A stretch of 5,357 nt of DNA from Chloroflexota bacterium (GTDB lineage: Bacteria; Chloroflexota; Dehalococcoidia; GIF9; AB-539-J10). Both the position numbers and the translations under genes were made by a program. Below, piece by piece: positions 1 to 5,357 of the stretch. Under the pieces are notes generated by a model that saw only the letters and a list, made by a program, of their open reading frames with translations, did no database searches and had not been told where the DNA came from. The DNA lies in the NCBI GenBank assembly GCA_015222255.1, contig JADFUX010000101.1, forward strand, positions 1 through 5,357, in the 5' to 3' direction. Position 1 is the stretch's first letter. Each line of letters opens with the position of its first letter.

Positions 1-1
1 A

Positions 2-646
2 ATGACGAATTGGACAGTTCGAAAACAAGAGTTTCCGGCCATCGAGAAGGCGAAAACAGCCCTGATTATTATGGACTATGAGAATGATATCGTTAAGCCA
101 GGTGGCAAATTCGAGGCTTCGGGCCTCCCCGCTGCCGTAGCAGCTTCAAAGTGCATTACGCATACTGCCGCAGCGCTTAACGCAAGCCGAGAGAATGGTC
201 TCCAGGTAATTTTTGCCCGCGTGGCCTTCCGACCCGGCTACCCTGAGATACCCGATATAGCCGGACCCCTGCCCACCGGCATCAGGGATGCTGAAGCTCT
301 TGTGGAGAGCACATGGGGCAGCCAGATAGTTGGGGAACTCGCACCTCTTGCCAGCGAAGTGGTTGTGACCAAGCATACCGCTGATGCCCTGTGTCACACG
401 GACCTTGACCAGATCCTGAGAGCCGGGGATGTTTCGCACCTCGTCCTTGCCGGCGTAGCCACCAATAATTGTGTCGAGGCAACTGCGCGGCACGCATGTG
501 ACTTAGGATACCTTGTTACCATCCTCGAGGATTGCTGCACGTCTTTCAGCGAGGAGTGGCATTGCTGGACCCTGAACAATGTGCTGCCGCAATTCGCAAC
601 CATCTCGGATTCACAGGCCTACATAGCTGCAATAAGAAAACGGTGA
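2..646 (+). CDS. Isochorismatase-family cysteine hydrolase
   Basis: This 214-aa protein belongs to the isochorismatase-like cysteine hydrolases (nicotinamidases, N-carbamoyl amidases, isochorismatases), which cleave amide or vinyl-ether bonds through a cysteine nucleophile. The family triad is visible. Asp25 lies in the first beta strand (LIIMDYEND), Lys124 in VVTKHTADAL, and Cys157 in GVATNNCVEATAR, where the residues before the Cys also match the conserved cis-peptide segment. The sequence LVTILEDCCTS (171-181) is the usual strand after the nucleophile helix. Length is normal for the family and the C-terminus is complete. The ATG is at base 2, so the ribosome site is outside the window and a start further upstream cannot be excluded. 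It faces the minus-strand gene row and has no partner here. The substrate cannot be told from sequence; siderophore-type isochorismatase is unlikely because no carrier domain or pathway gene is present. Confidence 0.88.
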   Translation: MTNWTVRKQEFPAIEKAKTALIIMDYENDIVKPGGKFEASGLPAAVAASKCITHTAAALNASRENGLQVIFARVAFRPGYPEIPDIAGPLPTGIRDAEALVESTWGSQIVGELAPLASEVVVTKHTADALCHTDLDQILRAGDVSHLVLAGVATNNCVEATARHACDLGYLVTILEDCCTSFSEEWHCWTLNNVLPQFATISDSQAYIAAIRKR

Positions 647-886
647 CCACAGGCACAGCTTCTGGTTCGTTCTGTTGCTGGTTTTGATGTAGCGCCCGGC
701 ACGACAATCATCCGTAGCGTCTTTCTTGTGGAATGTCTTTCTCCTTGGCTATGAATGCTGTCTAACTGAAGCCTGAAAGATGCTGGTAACCTTTGGAATC
801 ACAGGTAGTGCCATGGTGCGGGCGCTTGGATTGTCTTCCCAGGGTGGTCTTAATGACTTCAGGCGCTAGTGTAGCTGACACCACGA
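647..886. other. Convergent intergenic spacer, no gene recognised
   Basis: This 240-base spacer lies between the stop of the plus-strand hydrolase and the stop of the minus-strand unknown protein. Both strands were read in all frames. Only short open stretches without a credible start or family motif are present. No strong GC hairpin with a T-run was found, so the transcription end of either gene cannot be placed. Confidence 0.5.
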
Positions 887-1492
887 TCAACTTTGAGACG
901 TGGTGCGCAGTTCGGCCAGGCGCTTTTTGAATGCAAATTGGTACTCGGCTTCATGCCTGGAGCTAAAGTCCTTCCATTGAGGATTGTTTCTCACGCTGGC
1001 TTCTGCCGAAGCTTTAACATCGATGGGTGGCGCTTTGTTTCCGGTTTGTTGTGCCATTTGCCGGGCTGCCATTTCAACTTGCCTTTCAATGTCAGCTTTC
1101 ATGGCATTGAAAGCGCGCTCTTTGTTCTCCTTATATTGCTGACATAAGCTCTGAATTGAATTTAGATTTCGCTCCAAATCAAGATACTGTCCCTCGCCCT
1201 TTAATGTCTCCACCGCCAAGATTCCGCTACGATGCCTTTCAAAGTCCAGGTCACTGCTTTCCAGGCCTAAGGCATTAATGAGACTAAGTTGCGCTTCTTC
1301 TAACATAAACTCCTTGCCCTGATCCTTGTACCCCTTCAGCGCCATCCACAGATCCTCAGGACTCAGCTTACCAGTGAAATAATCAGAGAGCAAACGTGTT
1401 AGTTCCTCGGAGTGCTTCAGCCTGTCCTTCTCCTCTTGCGACAATTCGCCAATCCTTGCCAGCCTTTCTTTTGCCCTTGGGGAAAGCTCCAT
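887..1492 (-). CDS. Charged helical protein of unknown function (201 aa)
   Basis: I do not recognise this family. The frame is open from the TAA at 1615-1613, but the ATG at 1492 is the best start: it follows a purine-rich AAGGAAGGA (1510-1502) with nine bases between, and upstream sequence is a broken J domain. From that ATG the product is 201 aa, soluble, with no signal peptide or membrane segment. It opens with a charged helical part (MELSPRAKERLARIGELS), contains GKLSPEDLWMALKGYKDQGK near residues 42-61, and has long stretches likely to form coiled coil around residues 105-155. A short Pro-rich break (KAPPID) precedes a last charged helix. No cysteine or histidine cluster or nucleotide-binding motif is seen. 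If read from the TTG at 1606 it would be a 239-aa protein with a partial J domain. It is the last gene of the minus-strand row after the zinc ribbon. The coding frame looks intact; the function is unknown. Confidence 0.65.
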   Translation of the reverse strand: MELSPRAKERLARIGELSQEEKDRLKHSEELTRLLSDYFTGKLSPEDLWMALKGYKDQGKEFMLEEAQLSLINALGLESSDLDFERHRSGILAVETLKGEGQYLDLERNLNSIQSLCQQYKENKERAFNAMKADIERQVEMAARQMAQQTGNKAPPIDVKASAEASVRNNPQWKDFSSRHEAEYQFAFKKRLAELRTTSQS

Positions 1493-1633
1493 ATTAGCCA
1501 ATCCTTCCTTATCGCGGGGATTTCTATCGGGGTGATGATACTTCACGGCGAAGCTGCAATAGGCTTTCTTGATGGTGGCATCATAAGCGCCCTTATCAAC
1601 GCCCAAAACCTCTTAGTAATCTGGCTTCACCAT
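1493..1633 (-). pseudogene. DnaJ-like J-domain remnant with in-frame stop
   Basis: Reading from the ATG at 1633 gives MVKPDY, then TAA at 1615-1613, then EVLGVDKGAYDATIKKAY and further. J domains normally start DYYEVLGV, so the stop stands exactly where the second Tyr belongs; TAC or TAT to TAA is one base. Other signs of decay follow: CSF where helix II usually has a basic-basic-Leu stretch (AYRKLA-like), and an extra His codon before the HPD motif (KYHHPDRNP). After RNPRDKEG the J domain ends abruptly. Helices III and IV, the Gly/Phe region, and the zinc and C-terminal domains of DnaJ are missing. The frame instead runs into an unrelated protein. J domains stimulate DnaK ATPase through HPD; this fragment is unlikely to do so. 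It starts 24 bases after the zinc-ribbon gene, so it was probably co-transcribed with it. A restart at TTG 1606 could still make a partial J domain. Confidence 0.72.
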
Positions 1634-1657
1634 TCTTCTTGGATCGGGCCCAGTTGA

Positions 1658-1852
1658 CTATGGCTTCTGTCTAAAGGCGGATCTCGCTGGCGGCTGTACG
1701 TAGGAGCCGGTCTTTGAGGCGGAGGCAGAGACAAGCTTTTGGCTCTTTCTTCCGCACTTGGGACACAAGACAGGTTTGCCAACTTGGCTCATCGGGCGCA
1801 TTAGCTCAAACTCATTCTTGCATTTGGGACAATAATACTCATAGATAGGCAT
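1658..1852 (-). CDS. FmdB-family zinc ribbon protein
   Basis: This 64-aa protein has the typical opening of the FmdB / CxxC_CxxC_SSSS putative regulatory family (MPIYEYYCPKCKNEFEL). It carries two zinc-binding pairs, Cys8/Cys11 and Cys30/Cys33 (CPKC and CPKCG), followed by the Ser-rich stretch (LVSASASKTGS, 40-50) expected in the family, and ends in a short basic Pro/Gln tail. Length is normal for small family members. The ATG at 1852 is preceded by GAGG with a five-base gap, and the family N-terminus confirms the start. It is separated from lysC by 100 bases that hold a plausible promoter, so it probably begins its own transcript, continuing into the J-domain remnant and the unknown gene. 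The biochemical role of the family is not established; the name comes from a proposed regulator of formamidase expression. Regulation of that kind is not shown here. Confidence 0.88.
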   Translation of the reverse strand: MPIYEYYCPKCKNEFELMRPMSQVGKPVLCPKCGRKSQKLVSASASKTGSYVQPPARSAFRQKP

Positions 1853-1870
1853 GATTGCCTCGGGTAACTT

Positions 1871-1898
1871 AAATTAACACTCAAGCAGGACCTGACAA
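1871..1898 (-). promoter_or_regulatory. Candidate sigma-70 promoter for the zinc-ribbon gene
   Basis: On the minus strand TTGTCA (1898-1893) and TAATTT (1876-1871) are separated by 16 bases. They resemble TTGACA and TATAAT. The transcription start would fall near 1864, giving a short leader with the GAGG ribosome site just before the ATG at 1852. The prediction rests on hexamer matching only. Confidence 0.4.
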
Positions 1899-1952
1899 CT
1901 ATTCTAGCCAAAATGAGATCATGGCGCAAGATTTCCGTGAAAAACTCGCGAC

Positions 1953-2435
1953 TCAAGCCTTTTCTAGCTCAAAGGCTTTATGTAGTGCGCCAACAGCATC
2001 CTTGACCTTGTCCTCAGAAATAATGCAGGTTATCCTAATCTCCGAGGTGGTGATTAACTGGATATTAATGCCCGCTTCATGAAGTGTGCGGAACATCCTG
2101 GCAGCGTAGCCTGGCGTATTCTGCATCCCGGTGCCCACGATGCTAACTTTGGCCAACGTAGAATCGGTGATACACTGCTTAGCTTCGATAGACTTCAACA
2201 ATGGCTCCATCAAGGACATCGCCCTGGGTAAATCAGTCCGAGCCACAGTGAAGGTAAGGTCGGTGATGTTGTTGATACTAGCATTCTGAACAATGGTGTC
2301 CACGCTTACATTCTCCTTGGCCAAGGGTTCAAAGATAGCCGCAGCAATGCCGGGATGGTCAGGAACACCAACAACTGTGATCTTGGCTACATTGGTATCA
2401 TGAGCAATGCCCCTAACCTTATTTCTCACTTCCAT
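1953..2435 (-). CDS. Probable internal start: aspartate kinase beta (ACT) subunit
   Basis: Inside lysC, in the same frame, codon 246 is ATG (2435-2433), preceded by TAAGGAGG (2448-2441) with five bases between. This is a better Shine-Dalgarno than the one before the full-length start. It would yield 160 residues covering both ACT domains. In Bacillus subtilis and Corynebacterium glutamicum, lysC makes a beta subunit from an internal start at about this codon, and the enzyme is an alpha2beta2 complex in which beta takes part in effector binding. The position and signal here match that pattern. It is inferred from sequence; no expression data are available. Confidence 0.7.
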   Translation of the reverse strand: MEVRNKVRGIAHDTNVAKITVVGVPDHPGIAAAIFEPLAKENVSVDTIVQNASINNITDLTFTVARTDLPRAMSLMEPLLKSIEAKQCITDSTLAKVSIVGTGMQNTPGYAARMFRTLHEAGINIQLITTSEIRITCIISEDKVKDAVGALHKAFELEKA

Positions 2436-3170
2436 AGAAGCCTCCTTACAAATAGTAGTCCCCGCCCTGTTGCTAAAGCTAGAAGCCACCACAATAGTAA
2501 CACCATACAACTGGCCCAATTCCACAGCTCTGGGATGCAGCACCTTAGCTCCATAGCTGGCTAGTTCTAGCATTTCCTCGTAGCCAATTTCCTTTAAGTT
2601 CATTGCTTCGGGCACAAGCCGAGGGTCGGCGGTGTAGACTCCCTCGACATCGCTATATATCTGGCATACTTCAGCCCCCAAGCTAGCAGCCAAGGCCACG
2701 GCTGTAGTATCGGAGCCACCTCGACCCAAAGTGGTAATATCCATGTCGTGAGTAACACCCTGAAATCCAGCCACAATTACGATATTATCCCTCTCCAATT
2801 CGCTGATGATGCGGCTGGCATCAACACGAAGAATTCGAGCTCGGCTGTAAGCAGAATCGGTTTGGATGCCTGCCTGAGCGCCAGTCAGGCTGACTGCCTT
2901 GTAGCCCAGGTTCTCCAGAGCCATGGACAGGAGAGTGCTGGAAACCAGCTCACCGGTGGAAAGCAAAACATCGAGTTCCCGGTCGCGGGGGCGCTCAGTA
3001 ACTTGCTGAGCCAATGCAATCAAATCATCGGTGGTATCCCCCATTGCTGAGACCACCACTACCACTTGGTTCCCCGCGTCCTTAGCTTTCCCCACACGGC
3101 GAGCCGCATTCTTAATTCTGTCAGCGTCAGCAACCGAGCTGCCGCCGTACTTTTGCACTACTACAGTCAT
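1953..3170 (-). CDS. lysC: Aspartate kinase (aspartokinase), monofunctional
   Basis: This cytoplasmic 405-aa enzyme phosphorylates L-aspartate with ATP, the first step towards lysine, threonine and methionine. The amino-acid-kinase domain covers about residues 1-230. It shows the catalytic KYGGSSV (7-13), a Ser/Thr-Gly-Glu substrate motif STGELV (71-76), [14 protein letters not shown] (149-162), and the nucleotide-site [12 protein letters not shown] (173-184). Two ACT domains follow, about 264-330 ([20 protein letters not shown]) and 341-400 ([19 protein letters not shown], then [11 protein letters not shown]). Feedback control by lysine and/or threonine is therefore expected. Length matches the Bacillus LysC / Corynebacterium type, and no homoserine dehydrogenase is fused. 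The ATG at 3170 follows AAGGA with a six-base gap and overlaps the TGA of the upstream ApgM-like gene (ATGA), so translation is probably coupled. An internal start at codon 246 is described separately. Confidence 0.96.
   Translation of the reverse strand: MTVVVQKYGGSSVADADRIKNAARRVGKAKDAGNQVVVVVSAMGDTTDDLIALAQQVTERPRDRELDVLLSTGELVSSTLLSMALENLGYKAVSLTGAQAGIQTDSAYSRARILRVDASRIISELERDNIVIVAGFQGVTHDMDITTLGRGGSDTTAVALAASLGAEVCQIYSDVEGVYTADPRLVPEAMNLKEIGYEEMLELASYGAKVLHPRAVELGQLYGVTIVVASSFSNRAGTTICKEASMEVRNKVRGIAHDTNVAKITVVGVPDHPGIAAAIFEPLAKENVSVDTIVQNASINNITDLTFTVARTDLPRAMSLMEPLLKSIEAKQCITDSTLAKVSIVGTGMQNTPGYAARMFRTLHEAGINIQLITTSEIRITCIISEDKVKDAVGALHKAFELEKA
2441..2448 (-). promoter_or_regulatory. 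Internal Shine-Dalgarno for aspartate kinase beta subunit
   Basis: The minus-strand sequence TAAGGAGG is a nearly full complement of the 16S rRNA 3' end. It sits five bases before the in-frame ATG at 2435 in the middle of lysC. It encodes part of the Cys-Lys-Glu-Ala linker between the kinase and ACT regions, where little protein constraint is expected. Confidence 0.7.
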
Positions 3171-4369
3171 GCTTTTTCCTTACTCACTTTTATTAGCCTG
3201 CTGATAATATTATACCCCTTCTCTACGAACAGGCCCGTGCTTTTTGCCTCCGCCTCAGTGAATCTCTTCGCCCCGTTAGCCATAAATCCTGGTCCCCACA
3301 GCATGAATGGGACTGGCTCCTCAGTATGGGTTTGAACCTCGATAGGTGTTGCGTGGTCGGGCGCAATCATTACCCGGATGTCATCCCTGTCCCAAGAACG
3401 GATTCGGCTCACCATCTCTTTATCTACCCTTTGGATAGCCTGTACTTTGTCGTCAACGGAGCCAGCATGACCAGCCTCATCAGGTGCTTCCACATGAATG
3501 ACTACCATATCACGTTCCTTAAGCGCCTCTAGAGCACCTTCAGCTTGAGCAGCATAATCGTTGTCTAGACCATCGGTAACACCAGGAAGGCTCAGTGTCT
3601 TCATCCCTGTCATTCTAGCCAAGCCTCGCAAAAGGTCAACTCCGGACGTTAAGGCAGCATCAATGCCGTAAGTCTGCCTGAAAGTTGGCATGTCAGGTAT
3701 TCTACCACTGCCCCAGAAGAGCCAGATCGTCGTAGCTGGGATATCACCGCGAGACGTGCGGGCCATGTTTACGGGGTGGTCGCGAAGCACTGCCTCTGAG
3801 TGTTCCATGAGGTCTCTTAACAACTCGCTCCCGGGGCCTTGAGGAAGGAATTCCTCGATAGGCTTGCCTGGAATATCGTGAGGGGGAGTGCAAGCAGCCA
3901 GAAGAGCTTCCTCGTGTCCCTTTATCTTGCATATATGCCTGTAGCTGACTCCAGGGTAGAACAGCACCTCATCATTACCGAGGCTCTCATTCAAACCTGC
4001 AATAAGAGCTCGAGCTTCTTCAGTGCTGATGTAGCCAGAACTGTAGCTCCACATCTTACCATCGCGGACAGTGATCAAGTTGCAGCGGAAAACGACCTCC
4101 CCATCGCCAATAGGAATTCCCATGCTCCTGGCTTCAATGGCGCCCCTGCCCTGGTAATAAACTCTTGGGTCGTAGCCAAGGAGCGACATGCAGGCGCAGG
4201 CGCTGCTCGGTTCCATCCCAGGCGGTACGGTACGCGCAAGTGCAACAAAACCTTCCCTTGCCATAGCATCAAGATTCGCAGTATCTGCCAGTTCCAGGGA
4301 AGTCTTTCCACCATGCTCAGGCAAGGGCCAACCGGCTGCTCCATCGATTATGAGAACGCAATATTTCAT
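3167..4369 (-). CDS. ApgM-like protein, proposed homoserine kinase
   Basis: This 400-aa protein is of the archaeal cofactor-independent phosphoglycerate mutase (ApgM) type in the alkaline phosphatase superfamily. Metal-site residues are visible: Asp9 ([10 protein letters not shown]), Asp297 and His301 ([10 protein letters not shown]), Asp338 and His339 (APDHATP), and His348. The nucleophile region reads [16 protein letters not shown] (53-68), with Ser56 the likely catalytic Ser. As I recall, true mutases have a Gly-Ser-Asp here, whereas this protein has Ser-Ser-Ala. TIGRFAMs defined a subfamily of these homologues as proposed homoserine kinase (TIGR02535), found beside threonine-pathway genes in genomes lacking ThrB. 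The ATGA overlap with lysC strongly favours that role: ATP-dependent O-phosphorylation of homoserine before threonine synthase. Many databases would name it phosphoglycerate mutase. The ATG at 4369 has only a weak GGGG ribosome site, but the N-terminal metal motif supports it. Confidence 0.85.
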   Translation of the reverse strand: MKYCVLIIDGAAGWPLPEHGGKTSLELADTANLDAMAREGFVALARTVPPGMEPSSACACMSLLGYDPRVYYQGRGAIEARSMGIPIGDGEVVFRCNLITVRDGKMWSYSSGYISTEEARALIAGLNESLGNDEVLFYPGVSYRHICKIKGHEEALLAACTPPHDIPGKPIEEFLPQGPGSELLRDLMEHSEAVLRDHPVNMARTSRGDIPATTIWLFWGSGRIPDMPTFRQTYGIDAALTSGVDLLRGLARMTGMKTLSLPGVTDGLDNDYAAQAEGALEALKERDMVVIHVEAPDEAGHAGSVDDKVQAIQRVDKEMVSRIRSWDRDDIRVMIAPDHATPIEVQTHTEEPVPFMLWGPGFMANGAKRFTEAEAKSTGLFVEKGYNIISRLIKVSKEKA

Positions 4370-4371
4370 TC

Positions 4372-4400
4372 TTGCCCCGATAGTTAAAGCATCTTATAAT
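4372..4400 (+). promoter_or_regulatory. Sigma-70 promoter of the tRNA-Pro gene
   Basis: TTGCCC (4372-4377) and a perfect TATAAT (4395-4400) are separated by 17 bases. The start of transcription would be near 4407, only a few bases before the tRNA 5' end at 4412. The -35 box lies in the leader of the divergent ApgM-like gene, next to its ATG at 4369. No equally good promoter was found on the minus strand for that gene. Confidence 0.65.
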
Positions 4401-4411
4401 AGCACAGACGG

Positions 4412-4485
4412 CGGGGCGTAGCGCAGTGTGGTAGCGCGCAGCGTTCGGGACGCTGAGGTCGGAGGTTCAAGTCCTCTCGCCCCGA
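4412..4485 (+). tRNA. tRNA-Pro (anticodon CGG)
   Basis: The 74-base sequence folds as a full cloverleaf. The acceptor stem CGGGGCG (4412-4418) pairs with CGCCCCG (4478-4484), and the discriminator is A4485. The D arm is GCGC with loop AGTGTGGTA and GCGC. The anticodon stem CAGCG/CGCTG encloses the loop TTCGGGA, giving anticodon CGG at 4446-4448, which reads the proline codon CCG. The T arm is GGAGG/CCTCT, with one G-U pair, around TTCAAGT. The 3' CCA is not encoded and must be added by nucleotidyltransferase. The gene lies alone between two minus-strand units. Confidence 0.97.
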
Positions 4486-4531
4486 CTTTGACAATGAATG
4501 AGAAGGCATACTGGAGAAGTACAAAACAAGA

Positions 4532-4711
4532 TTATTCCTTTTCTGGAGTGCCACTACGTAATGTTGTGTGAAAAGCGATTTGGAGCCGCTTCTTCAAGGT
4601 GTACTCATATTCGTAGCAAGCAGGGCTTCGTAGTTCCACGATATCAATTCTGTCATTAGCCCCAGAATCGTTTCCTGCTTTCTCTGTCTTCAATGGTTGG
4701 CTCCACGTCAT
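4532..4711 (-). CDS. Small hypothetical protein (59 aa) overlapping the Nudix stop
   Basis: A 59-codon frame starts at the ATG 4711-4709, which overlaps the TGA of the Nudix gene (ATGA), and ends with TAA at 4534-4532. GAGGAAGT lies directly before the ATG, inside the last Nudix codons, so ribosome restart is plausible. The product is soluble, with a Lys/Glu-rich start, the segment [10 protein letters not shown] (21-30), a Tyr/Glu-rich [12 protein letters not shown] (32-43), and the C-terminus SGTPEKE. It has one cysteine, no membrane segment and no motif I recognise. The overlap and ribosome site argue for a real gene, but a frame this short could be open by chance, and it could also be the remains of something longer. 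A function cannot be given. Confidence 0.45.
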   Translation of the reverse strand: MTWSQPLKTEKAGNDSGANDRIDIVELRSPACYEYEYTLKKRLQIAFHTTLRSGTPEKE

Positions 4712-5211
4712 ACTTCCTCATTTTGAACCTGTTCGATGACGTCTCCAAAAAGCTCAAAATAATAGCTAGGTAACTCAGCAATATCGAAGAACCTTGCGTC
4801 CTCTACCTCATCGGCTGCAGGAGTCAGCTCTTCAGCATCTACCTTGACCAGGTATTTCACTATGAGCATGTCCCCATAGATTTCCTCATCTTCCCGTCTG
4901 GTGACCCCGATTAGTTTCACGATTTTCCCGGATGCTCCAGTTTCCTCCTTCAGCTCTCTTAAGCAAGCTTCTTCCGGTGTTTCTCCAATCTCGATAAAAC
5001 CTGAAGGAGAACCCCACATACCCTTCTTGGGCGCTATTCCTCTCTTAATCAATAAGAACTTCTTGTCTTTCACTGCAACCGCCAATGCCACTGGCAGAGG
5101 ATTCTTGTAGTCAACAAAGGCACATTCGGGGCAGTATTTCCTCTTTTTCCCTTCAATCATTCCCGTTTGGAGGGGCGTGGCGCAAATCGGGCAGTAGTTA
5201 TATTCCTTCAT
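4708..5211 (-). CDS. Nudix hydrolase with N-terminal zinc ribbon
   Basis: This 167-aa protein has two parts. Residues 7-30 form a zinc ribbon with Cys7/Cys10 (CPIC) and Cys27/Cys30 (CPEC), followed by the characteristic DYKNPLPVALAVAV. A Nudix fold follows with a complete Nudix box from Gly71 to Ala93 (G-x5-E-x7-R-E-L-K-E-E-T-G-A; Glu77, Arg85, Glu86, Glu89 and Glu90 all present), so metal-dependent pyrophosphohydrolysis of a nucleoside diphosphate derivative is expected. The zinc ribbon and YxNP element recall NADH pyrophosphatase (NudC). However, the SQPWPFPxS motif that marks NudC after the Nudix box is absent (here VTRREDEEIYGD), and the protein is shorter. The substrate is therefore open: an ADP-sugar, a dinucleotide or a damaged nucleotide are all possible. 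The ATG at 5211 has a weak ribosome site, but the Cys pair at residue 7 supports the start. Confidence 0.9.
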   Translation of the reverse strand: MKEYNYCPICATPLQTGMIEGKKRKYCPECAFVDYKNPLPVALAVAVKDKKFLLIKRGIAPKKGMWGSPSGFIEIGETPEEACLRELKEETGASGKIVKLIGVTRREDEEIYGDMLIVKYLVKVDAEELTPAADEVEDARFFDIAELPSYYFELFGDVIEQVQNEEV

Positions 5212-5237
5212 CTGTTCTTGCCGTGAGAGACAAAAGA

Positions 5238-5255
5238 TGTCCTATCGTGTCCTAT
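5238..5255. repeat. Two direct copies of TGTCCTAT, 10-base period
   Basis: TGTCCTAT occurs at 5238-5245 and again at 5248-5255, exactly one helical turn apart, in the leader region 27 bases upstream of the Nudix ATG. Two half-sites on the same DNA face could bind a regulator, but only two copies exist and no known operator matches. Confidence 0.35.
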
Positions 5256-5278
5256 GATATACCATGAGATAACATATT

Positions 5279-5357
5279 TCACCGGTCTTTGCTTTCCCAT
5301 AGTTTTTCCTCGTGATGGGCAGCAGCTTTGCTTTTGCCCCTGAGAACCGCTGTCAGC
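5279..5357 (-). CDS. Possible C-terminal end of a gene cut by the window edge
   Basis: On the minus strand a frame enters from the right edge and ends at TGA 5281-5279. It gives about 25 residues, LTAVLRGKSKAAAHHEEKLW followed by ESKDR, a composition typical of a charged protein tail. It would lie 67 bases upstream of the Nudix start on the same strand. Other minus-strand frames are also open here (one runs to overlap the Nudix ATG), so this choice rests on residue composition only. The family cannot be named from so short a piece. Confidence 0.35.
   Translation of the reverse strand, partial: LTAVLRGKSKAAAHHEEKLWESKDR

Noticed and set aside
146..493. Minus-strand 115-codon frame opposite the isochorismatase-family gene
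   Set aside because: The plus-strand frame carries an intact catalytic triad; the antisense frame shows no motif and is a shadow.
690..868. Seven-base inverted pair TAGCGCC (690-696) and GGCGCTA (862-868) in the convergent spacer
   Set aside because: The arms are short and about 165 bases apart, with no flanking target duplication or open frame between them; this is expected by chance.
1925..1955. Possible terminator after lysC around TCGCGA followed by TTTTT on the minus strand
   Set aside because: TCGCGA is a palindrome without a loop and cannot form a usable hairpin, so no intrinsic terminator is supported.
3839..4387. Plus-strand 182-codon open frame opposite the ApgM-like gene
   Set aside because: It is antisense to a gene with clear superfamily motifs, has no recognisable domain, and is a shadow of that gene's codon pattern.
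4570..4594. Hairpin GAAAAGCG...CGCTTCTT downstream of tRNA-Pro as a terminator
   Set aside because: The stem has a mismatch, a long loop and no T-run, and it lies within the 59-aa reading frame on the other strand.
5317..5357. Plus-strand ATG frame running off the right edge (MGSSFAFAPENRCQ)
   Set aside because: There is no ribosome site before the ATG and only 14 codons are visible; the minus-strand tail at the same place is more protein-like.

Overview
The window looks like ordinary bacterial chromosome from an anaerobe-type genome of medium GC content. An aspartate kinase overlapped by an archaeal-type phosphoglycerate mutase homologue, followed by an FmdB-type zinc ribbon and a J-domain remnant, reminds me of Dehalococcoidia (Chloroflexota). 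That placement is an inference from gene content and memory; no rRNA or marker gene is present to settle it. There are no insertion sequences, CRISPR arrays or phage genes.

Layout, left to right. At 2-646 (+) lies a cysteine hydrolase of the isochorismatase family with its D/K/C triad intact. Positions 647-886 are a convergent spacer with nothing recognisable. From 4369 down to 887 a gene row runs on the minus strand. It starts with an alkaline-phosphatase-superfamily protein of the ApgM / proposed homoserine kinase type (4369-3167). This overlaps lysC by four bases (3170-1953). After a 100-base gap with a plausible promoter come a 64-aa FmdB zinc ribbon (1852-1658), a J-domain remnant broken by an in-frame stop (1633-1493), and an unrecognised charged 201-aa protein (1492-887). 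A tRNA-Pro(CGG) with its own promoter lies at 4412-4485 (+), divergent from the ApgM-like gene. Further right, again on the minus strand, are a zinc-ribbon Nudix hydrolase (5211-4708), a 59-aa reading frame overlapping its stop (4711-4532), and what may be the last 25 codons of another gene at the right edge.

How the genes fit together. Aspartate kinase makes aspartyl phosphate, the first step towards lysine, methionine and threonine. The ApgM-like partner, translationally coupled to it, most likely phosphorylates homoserine on the threonine branch rather than acting in glycolysis. lysC also carries a strong internal Shine-Dalgarno and ATG at codon 246. It therefore probably makes both a full-length alpha subunit and a separate ACT-domain beta subunit, as Bacillus and Corynebacterium do. 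The most unusual locus is the J-domain fragment at 1493-1633. It reads as the start of a DnaJ-like protein with a Tyr codon turned into TAA and a truncated J domain joined to an unrelated reading frame.
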